A stretch of 64,000 nt of DNA from Sagittula marina (GTDB lineage: Bacteria; Pseudomonadota; Alphaproteobacteria; Rhodobacterales; Rhodobacteraceae): positions 372,001-436,000 of the forward strand of contig NZ_JACIEJ010000003.1 of assembly GCF_014196795.1 (NCBI RefSeq). The letters are read 5' to 3'. The translations under genes and the position numbers were made by a program. The notes beneath the pieces were generated by a model. The model was not told the DNA's origin. It saw only the letters and a program-made list of their open reading frames with translations, and ran no database searches. Below are positions 18,303-27,022 of the stretch, in pieces. How positions within the stretch are numbered: the first letter of the stretch is position 1; each line of letters begins with the position of its first letter.

Positions 18303-18339
18303 AATCATTGGGTTGACGGAGATAGTTAACCCAATGATT
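18303..18339. repeat. 12-bp perfect inverted repeat upstream of the response regulator
   Basis: AATCATTGGGTT (18303-18314) and AACCCAATGATT (18328-18339) are exact inverted copies separated by 13 bases. No T run follows, so it does not look like a terminator. It lies 118 bases before the response regulator start and 24 after the entericidin stop. It may be an operator or a transcript hairpin. Confidence 0.6.
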
Positions 18340-18456
18340 GCAATTCAAAGAAATATGAAACGATCTTGTTGCATCACGGCATAAGACCAATGGGTAAGAG
18401 ATTTGACCGGCAGGACTGTCTATCGTCTGTCCAACGCGACATGAGGCACGGCTGAG

Positions 18457-19170
18457 ATGAACACCGCAGCACAGGCAGAAATCACCCCACCGATCAAGGC
18501 GCTGGTGGTCGATGATCACCCGCTATTTTGCGACGCGCTGACGTTGACGCTGCAATCCATCGCTGACTTTCAGGAAATCCGGACCTCTGGAACCTTGGAA
18601 CAGGCGCTGGAGGTGCTGGCGCAAGATCAGGCTATTGGTTTCATTGTTCTGGATCTGAACTTACCAGACGTGAACGGCCTCGACGGCTTGGTCCGGCTGC
18701 GCAATGCCAACGCGCGCGCGCCTATCCTGGTGGCGTCGTCTATGGCCGACAACACCATGATCGCACACGCGTTGAAAGCGGGGGCCAACGGGTTCGTGCC
18801 GAAGCACTCACAACGCTCTGTCTTTCGGCGTGCGTTCGAGGCGGTGACCTCGGGCCGTGCCTTTGTTCCCGACGGGTTCATCGACCCCGCGGGTGGGCAC
18901 AGCACCGACTCTGACACCGCCCTTGCCCGTCTGGCCAGCCTTACCAACCAACAAGCGCGCATTCTGCACCTGATCTGTGAGGGTAAGCTGAACAAGCAAA
19001 TCGCATTTGACCTGTCGATCGCTGAAACAACGGTGAAGGCGCATGTGACCGCAATCATGCGCAAACTGGGCGTCCATAGCCGCACGCAGGCTGTGCTGGT
19101 TTCACAAGAGGCACGATTTTCCAATGCGGCCGAAAGCGGATTCCGCAAAGACTTGCCAAGTGGTCTTTAG
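18457..19170 (+). CDS. NarL/LuxR-type two-component response regulator
   Basis: A 237-residue protein with a receiver domain (residues 12-130; acidic pair Asp19-Asp20, phospho-acceptor Asp66 in IVLDLNLPD, Lys109-type VPKHS) and a C-terminal LuxR helix-turn-helix (about 160-225, LTNQQARILHLICEGKLNKQIAFDLSI...). It precedes a FIST-domain gene and a hybrid histidine kinase on the same strand, 190 and 1414 bases away. This matches the NosP/NahK type module, in which a NarL-type regulator is the output. Confidence 0.88.
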   Translation: MNTAAQAEITPPIKALVVDDHPLFCDALTLTLQSIADFQEIRTSGTLEQALEVLAQDQAIGFIVLDLNLPDVNGLDGLVRLRNANARAPILVASSMADNTMIAHALKAGANGFVPKHSQRSVFRRAFEAVTSGRAFVPDGFIDPAGGHSTDSDTALARLASLTNQQARILHLICEGKLNKQIAFDLSIAETTVKAHVTAIMRKLGVHSRTQAVLVSQEARFSNAAESGFRKDLPSGL

Positions 19171-19360
19171 CGCCATACTGCTTTTCAAAGCTTGCCATTG
19201 ACGTGTTGTTGGTCAAGTGACGGATCGGGGTCGAGACATATCGCTCGGCACAGGAGGCCCGCTCCCTGCCCCACGGGCGTCCTTCCATCATGCGTCAAAG
19301 GCTCGACATCGCGTGTCGCGCCCCGGTGCGGCCGCCCATCCAGGGAGGAGAAACTGGTAC

Positions 19361-20569
19361 GTGGATGGAACGAAGAGCACAGCTGAGGGGCCCACGCGGA
19401 CCCCACCCGGCTTTTTGACCGCACCGCAGATGCAACCTTTGAAAGCGTTGCGCACAGGGCAGGTGTCGTGTTTCGTGCCGAACCCGGTAGACAGGCTGGC
19501 CCAAGCATTGGGTGAAGATCTTGGCTTGGTATGCCTTTTCGCATCGCCGGAAGCTGATTTTGAAGCGCTCACATCGGCGGCCAACGCGGGTTTCGCCGGC
19601 GCGGATGTGCTGGCCTGCACCACTGCAGGGGAGCTTGGCGCGCAAGGATACGAGGATAGCCAGATCGTCGCCGTCGGTTTTCCACGCGCCTATTTTGAAG
19701 TGACCTCCTTCGCCATCAAAGACCTCGACAGGATCGACGAGCAAGCGCTGATCGACCGGCTGATCCATCAACGTTTGGACCTGACGCGCCGCGCGCCGGA
19801 TATGGTGTCGGAATTTGCCTTTACCCTGGTGGATGGATTGTCTCTGCGCGAAGAGCATTTGACGGCCGTTCTGGCGAGCGGTTTGGGGCCGATCCCCTTG
19901 TTCGGAGGCTCCGCAGGAGATGGGACGGAATTCGGCGAAACGCTTTTGTCGTTTAATGGCAATGTGATGCAGAACGCCGCTATGGTGGCTATCGTGAGGT
20001 CGCATTGTCCGGTTCAGGTCTTCAGCCTGGATCATTTGGTGCCGACAGACATTCGAATGGTCGTAACGTCAGCCAGCCCGGACACCCGCATCGTGCATGA
20101 AATCAATGCCGAACCAGCCGCTTTTGAATATGCACGCCTGCTGGGCAAAGATCCAAACCAGCTGGATCCGTTTACCTTTGCCGCGCATCCCGTTGTAGTA
20201 AAGCTCGGCGACACCCACCATGTACGCGCCATTCAAAGAGTGAGCGATACGGGCGAACTGGTGTTCTTTTCCGCCATCAACGAAGGGATGGTGCTGACAC
20301 TGGCGCGACACCAGGACATGGTGGCGCATCTGGACCAGGCGTTGGATGAACTGGCAGAAGACGGCGCGCCTGACCAGATCTTGGGCTTCGACTGTCTTTT
20401 GCGGCGCATGGACGCTGGACAGGTGCAGAAGACGCGCGACATTTCCGATATTCTTCAACGGCATAATGTGGTCGGTTTCTCTACCTACGGGGAACAAATC
20501 GGTGGGCTGCATGTGAACCAGACGTTGACAGGCGTGGCGATCTATCCGCCCCGCGCACCATTGGACTAG
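19361..20569 (+). CDS. FIST-domain sensor protein (NosP-like)
   Basis: A protein of about 402 residues with a FIST N domain (DVLACTTAGELGAQGYEDSQIVAVGF and LFGGSAGDGTEFGETLLS) and a FIST C domain (ending DISDILQRHNVVGFSTYGEQIGGLHVNQTLTG). FIST proteins are input modules; the characterised NosP group binds haem and nitric oxide and controls a co-encoded hybrid kinase. The next gene, 15 bases on, is such a kinase. The start is uncertain: GTG 19361 has AGGAG ten bases before it; ATG 19430 opens right at the conserved domain but has no ribosome site. The haem ligand cannot be assigned from sequence alone. Confidence 0.85.
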   Translation: MDGTKSTAEGPTRTPPGFLTAPQMQPLKALRTGQVSCFVPNPVDRLAQALGEDLGLVCLFASPEADFEALTSAANAGFAGADVLACTTAGELGAQGYEDSQIVAVGFPRAYFEVTSFAIKDLDRIDEQALIDRLIHQRLDLTRRAPDMVSEFAFTLVDGLSLREEHLTAVLASGLGPIPLFGGSAGDGTEFGETLLSFNGNVMQNAAMVAIVRSHCPVQVFSLDHLVPTDIRMVVTSASPDTRIVHEINAEPAAFEYARLLGKDPNQLDPFTFAAHPVVVKLGDTHHVRAIQRVSDTGELVFFSAINEGMVLTLARHQDMVAHLDQALDELAEDGAPDQILGFDCLLRRMDAGQVQKTRDISDILQRHNVVGFSTYGEQIGGLHVNQTLTGVAIYPPRAPLD

Positions 20570-20584
20570 ACCCCTGAGGCTCCC

Positions 20585-22795
20585 ATGTCGCTTGTGAACC
20601 CCGCCGACAGTCTTGAGCGGCAGAACGAAAAGTTGCTGCAGATTGCACAGTCGCTGATGAACCGCGTGGAATATGGCGCGGAGCAGAACGGCGCGGCCTA
20701 TGCCCAGTTCGAGCGCGCGGCCCTGCTGGAGAAGCGGGTTCGAGAGCGCACGTTGGAGCTGGAACGGACGCTGAACCTGTTGCACGATTCAAACGCGCAA
20801 TTGTCAGAGGCGAACGCGCAAACTGAGGCTGCGCGACAGAACCTGGCCGATGCCATCGAGGCCGTGTCCGAAGGGTTCGCCCTGTTCGATTCCGGTGACA
20901 CTCTGGTCATGTGCAATTCGAGATTTTGCCGTGATTTCCATGAGATGCAGAAGACTCTTAAACCAGGCTTGCCGTTTTCAGAATATGTACGACAGGTCAG
21001 CCGATCGCCCTTCTTACTGCTGCCATCGGAGGAAACGCCAGACAATTGGGCAGCACGGCGCATCCGCCGCCACCAAGATCGGCACGTTATGTTCAACGTG
21101 CAGCTGCGTCTGGGGCGCTGGTTGCAGGTGTCGGAGCATCGCACCAGCACCGAAGGCACGGTGATCTTGCAGACTGACGTGACAGATCTGATCCGCATTG
21201 AGCGCGCGGAACGTGACCGTCTGCGCGACAAGCAGGCGGTTATGGTGCGCGCCACGCTGGATCACCTGAACCAAGGCGTTGGGATCTTTGACGAACTTGG
21301 GCAGCTTGTCGGATGGAACGGCAAGCTCGGCGCGCTGCTGGCGATGGACGCGCGGCGATTGCAGATCGGGGCCTCTTTTTCAGGGCTAATTGATCGGCTC
21401 GCGCAAGATGTACGCTTTGCCCAAGGGATCGACCGCGAGGGCTTTTTGCAGTGGGCACTGACCGGCAATCATCGCGCACCGATTTCATTTGAAGTCGTCC
21501 AAGGGGAACGGACAGTTTTGCAGGTCTTCGGACGCGGGATGCCGGACGGCGGATTTGTAATTTCCGTGACGGATGTGACCGCGGAACGCGAGGCCGCGCG
21601 GCGCTTGTTCGAGATGAACGAAGTGCTCGAACAGCGCGTGATGGAGCGGACACTGGAGTTGGAAGATGCTCTTTCGGCAGCGGAGCGGGCAAATGCGTCG
21701 AAGTCGCGTTTTGTGGCCGCAGCCTCGCATGATTTGTTGCAACCACTATCTGCGGCGAAGCTGTATGTCTCGTCCCTGGCGGATCGTTTTCCGGGTACCG
21801 AGGAGCACAGGGTACTGGAAAAGGCGGAGTCGGCTCTGACCTCTGCGGCCCAGATCATCGATGCGCTTTTGGACATCTCAAAACTCGACGGCGACGGACT
21901 GCATTTCGACATTCGCGCAGTAAAGTTGACGGAGATCCTCCAGCCTTTGCGAGATGAAATGAGCGTTCTGGCGGAGCGCAAGGGGGTGGAGATGCGTATC
22001 GTTGACAGCCACCTGATCGTGGACTCTGACGCCACCTATCTGCGTCGCGTTGTACAAAATTTGCTCGCAAACGCGATCCGATACACTGAGACGGGTAAAG
22101 TACTGGTCGGCGTGCGGCGCAACGGCGGCTCCGCACGGATCGAGGTCTGGGACACTGGACCCGGCATCGCCGAAGATGACCAGAACGCCATTTTTGAAGA
22201 GTTCCGACGGCTGGACACGAAGGCGTCACGCAATGAAGGGCTAGGCCTCGGACTGGCTATCGTGGAGCGCGCATGTGCGCGGTTGGGACATCCGCTCGGC
22301 CTGTGGTCCGAGGTGGGGCGCGGGTCTTGCTTTATGGTGAATGTCCCCATCGCTGGATTTCAGTCCGGGCCGCGTGATCCTCGGCGCAGCGCGCCAAGGC
22401 CCGTGCATCTAAGCCACGCCGGACTGATCGCGCTGTTGGTAGAAAATGACGCAGCTTTGCGTCGCGCGTTGAGCATAATGCTTGAAAGTTGGGGTGTGAA
22501 CGTGATTGAGGCGGAAGACGCGGACTTGGCCATTGCGCTGCTGGATGATCTGCAATTGAGCCCCGATGTCTTGCTGCTGGACTATCAGCTTGGGTCTGGG
22601 CCAACTGGTCTGGCGCTTGCCCAAGAAATAAATGAGAGCCAGTTGGCGCCACTTCCATGCGCCATCATATCTGCCGACAAATCACCGCAACTTCGCCAAG
22701 ACTGTAAGGTCGCGGGTGTTGAACTTTTGGCGAAACCCTTGGATCGTCACAAACTGGCGCAGTTCCTTGAAGGGGTGGCGCAGCAAATCCCTTGA
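20585..22795 (+). CDS. Hybrid sensor histidine kinase (NahK-like): coiled coil, two PAS-like domains, kinase, receiver
   Basis: A 736-residue cytosolic kinase without membrane segments. Order: N-terminal coiled coil (about 8-90), PAS-like domain (about 88-205), second PAS-like domain (about 222-335), helical linker, HisKA with His382 in AASHDLLQPLSAAKL, HATPase (N box NLLANAIRY 492-500, G1 DTGPGI 523-528, G2 GLGLGLAI 552-559), then a receiver domain with Asp666 in LLLDYQLG. The SHDLLQPL H-box is that of the NahK family. Gene order behind the FIST gene supports FIST-controlled phosphorelay to the upstream regulator. Confidence 0.9.
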   Translation: MSLVNPADSLERQNEKLLQIAQSLMNRVEYGAEQNGAAYAQFERAALLEKRVRERTLELERTLNLLHDSNAQLSEANAQTEAARQNLADAIEAVSEGFALFDSGDTLVMCNSRFCRDFHEMQKTLKPGLPFSEYVRQVSRSPFLLLPSEETPDNWAARRIRRHQDRHVMFNVQLRLGRWLQVSEHRTSTEGTVILQTDVTDLIRIERAERDRLRDKQAVMVRATLDHLNQGVGIFDELGQLVGWNGKLGALLAMDARRLQIGASFSGLIDRLAQDVRFAQGIDREGFLQWALTGNHRAPISFEVVQGERTVLQVFGRGMPDGGFVISVTDVTAEREAARRLFEMNEVLEQRVMERTLELEDALSAAERANASKSRFVAAASHDLLQPLSAAKLYVSSLADRFPGTEEHRVLEKAESALTSAAQIIDALLDISKLDGDGLHFDIRAVKLTEILQPLRDEMSVLAERKGVEMRIVDSHLIVDSDATYLRRVVQNLLANAIRYTETGKVLVGVRRNGGSARIEVWDTGPGIAEDDQNAIFEEFRRLDTKASRNEGLGLGLAIVERACARLGHPLGLWSEVGRGSCFMVNVPIAGFQSGPRDPRRSAPRPVHLSHAGLIALLVENDAALRRALSIMLESWGVNVIEAEDADLAIALLDDLQLSPDVLLLDYQLGSGPTGLALAQEINESQLAPLPCAIISADKSPQLRQDCKVAGVELLAKPLDRHKLAQFLEGVAQQIP

Positions 22796-23073
22796 TCGGT
22801 CTGTTTCCCGTAATAAACGGCCAGAGACTGTTTTGAGCATTGCCTCACCACCTACAACATTTCCATAATTGCAGAATGCACCCGGCTTTTCAGGAGTATA
22901 GACCACGCTTAAACTACGCGGGTTAAGCAGTGCTAGCATTAGACGCTTGCTGTAGCCGACATCTTCCGCCGTGCACCACCCAGAAAAAGTCGAGTGTTTT
23001 ATTTTTTTCCATGCCGATTGCGGATTCTTTTGAACCGTTTTCAAAGGCGCGGAACGCCCCCATAGCCTGGATA

Positions 23074-24816
23074 TCAAGCTGCATGCTGTTCTAGAGCGGG
23101 GCCATTTGTTGCGTGTGAACCTGTTTCAAAACCTGCGACCCGCTTGCTCAAGCGATTAGCCTCTTCGTGGAGCATTTGAGAAGCAGCGGTGGACTCCTCG
23201 ACCATGGCGGCATTCTGCTGCGTCACGCGGTCAAGGTTGCTGATCCCCTCGTTAATCTCATTTAAGCCCTGCGCCTGATCCTCGGCGCTCGAGGCAATCT
23301 GCTCCACCATTGCGGAAACATCTGCGATTTTGGCCAATACATCCTCAAGAGCCAATCCAGAGGCCTCCACCAGATGTACCCCCTGCTTCACCTGTTCGCC
23401 GGAGCCGAGGATGAGGTCCTTGATCTGTTGGGCAGCCTCCGCACTGCGCTGCGCCAATCCGCGTACTTCTGATGCAACCACGGCAAAACCCTTCCCGGAC
23501 TCGCCCGCCCGTGCGGCTTCAACGCCAGCGTTTAAAGCCAAGAGGTTGGTTTGGAAGGCTATATCGTCTATCACAGAGGTGATTTCAGAAATCTTGTCCG
23601 AGCTTTTTTCGATCTGGTTCATAGCGATAATCGCAGATTTCATCACCTGACCATTCTTTTCGGCGGTCTCCCGGGTGTGCGACATGGTAGTGTTTGCGTC
23701 AGAAGCATTGCGGGCGGCAGATTTTACGGCGGCGAGCATCTCTTCCATGGCAGCGGCGGATTGTTCCAAGGTTGCGGCCTGTGTCTCGGTACGGCGCGAA
23801 AGGTCATCGGAAGCCGATGCAATTTGGTCGGAGCTGGCAAGAATGCCTTCAGCGCCACCTTTGACGTCCGTCACCACTTCGCAAAGGTGTTCGACAGCGC
23901 GGTTAAAGTTGGCGCGCAGGGCTTCGTATTCCTTTGGGAATGGTCCTGCGATACGCATGTGCAGAATACCATTCGCCAAATTGTCGAGCGCCTGCCCCAG
24001 TTCGCCCACCACTTTAAGCTGTTGCTCAAGTCTTTCGGCCCGCGCCTGTTCGGCCGTGCGACCTTCACGCAGCACTTTGAGCAGGGCCAAAGTGTTACGA
24101 GCGATGTCACCAATCTCGTCTTTGCGTCCGACCATCTTGGATTCAGTGTCATAATCGCCGTCGATAATCCGTTTTACGGCCCTTGTCAGACGTCGCAACG
24201 GTGCGCCAAGTGTCCGGTTCAGCAACCAAAGCGTCAAGCCCATCATCACTACGAACGAGACACCGGCGAGGACAAATATCCAACGAGCATCCTGCCAAAC
24301 GAGCGCCCGCTGCGCCTCGTAGCTGCTGGCCAGCGCCAACGCCCCGATCACCGGTCCTTCCGGTCCCGCCATGACGGGCGCCGCTCGCAGTCTGTTTTTC
24401 TGCTCTGTCACGGCGCTGGTGCCAGCCAAGGCCAGACGGCCAAGTTCTATCAGAGTATCCTGTTCCGCGTCCAAACCTTCTGTCGTGTGAGCTGAGACGA
24501 GGTTTCCATCGGCATTCAAGACGATGACAGACTCCGCGTTGGCGCCAAGGCCTTGCAACAAGAGGAGCGACACTTCCTCGATCTTGTCAGCCACTTGAAA
24601 ACGCAACGGTTTTTGCAGTGCTTCAAGACCTCGAGCCAACTCTCGTTCCGCTTGTCTGTTGACGTCGGAAACCGCCATCCTGTCAAAAAGCTGCATGGCT
24701 CCCGCTGAAAGCACACCGGCGACAACAATGGTCGTCGCGGCCATGAGCAGCGCACATCTTACGAAAATAGAGTGCCACACAAACTTACGTTTAATTTCTG
24801 TGTCTTGAACGGACAT
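23074..24816 (-). CDS. Methyl-accepting chemotaxis protein
   Basis: A 580-residue transmembrane chemoreceptor. One membrane segment near the N-terminus (about 20-45), a periplasmic sensor of roughly 160 residues, a second segment (WIFVLAGVSFVVMMGLTLWLL), HAMP domains, and a cytosolic signalling hairpin with the conserved tip (about 430-460: DIAFQTNLLALNAGVEAARAGE, VVASEVRGLAQRSAEAA). The C-terminus shows no NWETF-like CheR-binding pentapeptide. GAGGAG precedes ATG 24816; an earlier ATG at 24891 lies next to the stop of the preceding gene and is less likely. It follows a small secreted Cache-like gene in the same direction. Confidence 0.92.
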   Translation of the reverse strand: MSVQDTEIKRKFVWHSIFVRCALLMAATTIVVAGVLSAGAMQLFDRMAVSDVNRQAERELARGLEALQKPLRFQVADKIEEVSLLLLQGLGANAESVIVLNADGNLVSAHTTEGLDAEQDTLIELGRLALAGTSAVTEQKNRLRAAPVMAGPEGPVIGALALASSYEAQRALVWQDARWIFVLAGVSFVVMMGLTLWLLNRTLGAPLRRLTRAVKRIIDGDYDTESKMVGRKDEIGDIARNTLALLKVLREGRTAEQARAERLEQQLKVVGELGQALDNLANGILHMRIAGPFPKEYEALRANFNRAVEHLCEVVTDVKGGAEGILASSDQIASASDDLSRRTETQAATLEQSAAAMEEMLAAVKSAARNASDANTTMSHTRETAEKNGQVMKSAIIAMNQIEKSSDKISEITSVIDDIAFQTNLLALNAGVEAARAGESGKGFAVVASEVRGLAQRSAEAAQQIKDLILGSGEQVKQGVHLVEASGLALEDVLAKIADVSAMVEQIASSAEDQAQGLNEINEGISNLDRVTQQNAAMVEESTAASQMLHEEANRLSKRVAGFETGSHATNGPALEQHAA

Positions 24817-24891
24817 GGACGGTCTCCTCGCCCGGAGGGGCGGCGCTTCATAGGGGTCACCCAAAAACACATTTCGGGTGACCGACGTCAT

Positions 24892-25476
24892 TTACATGAG
24901 GGATTCGGCGTCGAGGCCTACGGTCATCGCACCAATTGCCGCGCCCGTTGCGGGGTCGGTGAGCGTAAAGGAGATCTGCACCTGATAAATCTGAGTCGAT
25001 TCGTCGAATTCGATTTCAGAGAAATGAACCGCGCCGACGCCGACGCCGTAGGTCTTTTGGTATTTGTCCTCATCCCCCTGCCAGTAGTCGGACGTCGCGT
25101 TGGAGGCAGCGACATTCAGGCCTTGCGAGTCCATAACAATGACTTCTGTCATGGTGCCGCCCAAGGCCGACACGTGCTCACGTAAAAAATCAGCAGCCGG
25201 CCCCATCAAAACTCCGTCCACAAGTGCCGACGCGCCTGTTCCCACCTCTTCTCTCCATGTTCGGTCGAGGGCGTCGATCTGGGCCTGATCGTAGCCGGAG
25301 GTCACAGCATTTTGCGCAGAGACCGCTTCGACAATCACCGGGTCATCGGCCCAGGGCAGTACATTCGCCTCCAGATAGGTGTTCAACGCATCAGCGGGCT
25401 CGGCCGCTGTGGTGACGGTCGGCAGGCCGAGGGTCATAAAGGTGCCAAGGGTGGCCGAGAACAGTGCTGCGCGCAT
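24892..25476 (-). CDS. Secreted Cache/PDC-like sensor protein
   Basis: A 194-residue protein with a cleavable signal peptide (LGLPTVTTAAEPA) and then a single domain with the PDC/Cache pattern: VIVMDSQGLNVAAS, TSDYWQGDEDKYQKTYG, QIYQVQISFTLTDPATGAAIGAMTVGLD. This pattern normally forms the ligand pocket inside chemoreceptors and kinases, but here there is no membrane anchor or output domain. It stops 75 bases before the chemoreceptor start, so the pair are probably co-transcribed and the free domain may present a ligand to the receptor (inference). Confidence 0.75.
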   Translation of the reverse strand: MRAALFSATLGTFMTLGLPTVTTAAEPADALNTYLEANVLPWADDPVIVEAVSAQNAVTSGYDQAQIDALDRTWREEVGTGASALVDGVLMGPAADFLREHVSALGGTMTEVIVMDSQGLNVAASNATSDYWQGDEDKYQKTYGVGVGAVHFSEIEFDESTQIYQVQISFTLTDPATGAAIGAMTVGLDAESLM

Positions 25477-25674
25477 ATTTGGGTCGCTCCGGTATGGGTG
25501 TCAGATCCCCACAAGATACGCGCAGACCCCTGACCTAGCGTTAAGATAGTCGGTAAATCTCGGTGCAGTTTAAGCAAACCGTGTCCCGGATCCCAGCCAA
25601 CGCGGTATTTGGTGCGCCGGACCTTGACCCTTCAGACCGCTCCAGACAGACGAGAGAGAGAACGGAGACTTCTC

Positions 25675-26004
25675 ATGCCCTACCTCATCCTTGTTCTCGC
25701 CGTAGTGGCCGAGACAATCGGCACCACGGCTTTACAGGCGAGTCAGCAATTTACGCGGCCCTTGCCTACGATCTTGGTGGTCGTCGCCTATGGCGCGGCC
25801 TTTTATCTGTTGGCCTGGGTTTTGCGGACGATGCCTGTTGGCATTGCCTACGCTATGTGGTCCGGATTGGGGATCGTGCTCATCGCCATCATCGGTCGGC
25901 TGGTTTTTGGGCAAAAGCTCGATCTGGCGGCGATCCTTGGAATGGCCATGATCCTTGGCGGCATCGTTGTGATCCAGATTTTCTCCAAGGTTGCCACACA
26001 TTGA
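25675..26004 (+). CDS. Small multidrug resistance (SMR) family transporter
   Basis: A 109-residue inner-membrane protein with four membrane helices. The essential acidic residue of helix 1 is Glu13 in VVAETIGTTAL (Glu14 of EmrE), and WSGLGIVLIAIIGRLVFGQKLD and the helix-4 stretch IVVIQIFS follow the SMR pattern. It exchanges protons for cationic compounds or guanidinium-like substrates. The ATG at 25675 is preceded by CGGAGA. It stands alone, divergent from the Cache-like gene. Confidence 0.92.
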   Translation: MPYLILVLAVVAETIGTTALQASQQFTRPLPTILVVVAYGAAFYLLAWVLRTMPVGIAYAMWSGLGIVLIAIIGRLVFGQKLDLAAILGMAMILGGIVVIQIFSKVATH

Positions 26005-26040
26005 AAGAAAAAAACCCCGGAACGCGCAGGTTCCGGGGTT
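26005..26040 (-). terminator. Strong terminator between SMR and outer-membrane protein genes
   Basis: An 11-bp perfect stem (26013-26023 with 26030-26040, loop 6) is followed on the minus strand by seven T. It therefore ends the outer-membrane protein transcript and may also stop the convergent SMR transcript. Confidence 0.85.
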
Positions 26041-26092
26041 CATGTCTAGGCAACAAATCGTTGCGTTTTAGATGCGTTACGCACCGAAAACA

Positions 26093-26689
26093 TTAGAAGC
26101 GCAGGGTGCCGCGCAAGTTAATGGTCTGGTTAACCACATCCACGTTAGTGCTGCCGATGTCTTCGAAGTTCTCGGCCAAATACTCAGCGCCCAGACCGAA
26201 ACGGTCAGTCACTTTGTATTCCATGCCAAAGCCACCCACGGGCGCTGTTGCATCGCCGATGTTGGTTTCAACCTTGGACATACCTGCTGTGGCGTACACG
26301 AGAGTTTGGCCAAAGTCCCAACCGCCACGAATTTTCGCGCGGGCGACGTTTTCAACGTCTACACCGTTCAGGTCAACTTCGTCCGAACCTGAGAACTCCA
26401 GTTCGCCGCCAAACACGGCGCGACCGACTTGGTAGTCATAACCGCCAAACACACCGTAAACGGCTTGGGTGTCATCATAGCTGCCGGATTCGCTCATTTG
26501 AGCGCCCAAGCTCAGACCACCATATGCACCGGTCCAGTTGCCCATCGGAGCAACGGGCGCCACCACGACCGGTGCGGCAGGTGCTGCTTCCACGACTGCA
26601 ACGTCTGCACTACCAGCTGTCGCGGCAATCGGGGCCAGTGCGGTTGCGGTCAGGGCAGCGCTTGTGAGTACAAAATTACGGATTTTCAT
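26093..26689 (-). CDS. Outer-membrane beta-barrel protein (Omp25/opacity type)
   Basis: A 198-residue protein with a signal peptide (SAALTATALAPIAATA), a Pro/Ala/Val-rich linker (VVEAAPAAPVVVAPVAP) and an eight-strand barrel starting at WTGAYGGLSLGAQ and ending in the aromatic C-terminal signal TLRF. This is the pattern of small Omp25/Omp31-like porin-fold proteins of alphaproteobacteria, which give the envelope stability. ATG 26689 has an AAGGA site; an in-frame ATG at 26713 is less well placed. It ends at a strong terminator. Confidence 0.9.
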   Translation of the reverse strand: MKIRNFVLTSAALTATALAPIAATAGSADVAVVEAAPAAPVVVAPVAPMGNWTGAYGGLSLGAQMSESGSYDDTQAVYGVFGGYDYQVGRAVFGGELEFSGSDEVDLNGVDVENVARAKIRGGWDFGQTLVYATAGMSKVETNIGDATAPVGGFGMEYKVTDRFGLGAEYLAENFEDIGSTNVDVVNQTINLRGTLRF

Positions 26690-26713
26690 TTCGGTTTCCT
26701 TTTCCTCGTTCAT

Positions 26714-27022
26714 CGCCGGCCATTTTTGAGGTGTCTTTAGTGGACTGATCCGGCGTCTCTGCAGTGCTATCTGGTACCTGCATGCCCGTTTGCAACGGCG
26801 TAATCCGCATTTAGGTTCCGAACTTTCCGCACAGCCTGCTTAAACGGCCAAAGAGTGCCCATGAACCCTGCGTCATAGGCCAAAAGGTGCCGGTTTCATG
26901 TGTTCGTGCAACTGCAAACAAGCGTGATAAATCCACAACAAGCGGCTTTGCAGCGGTTTGGGTCTAGCCTTTTGGCCCTTATGACGCTAGGCGAGCGGCA
27001 ATCCGGACAAGAGGAAACACAC
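26714..27022. other. Divergent promoter region, omp and typA
   Basis: This 309-base stretch holds the starts of two divergent transcription units. An open frame runs through its right half into typA but begins without a ribosome site and is not conserved in TypA proteins. No repeat or RNA gene is seen. Confidence 0.45.
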
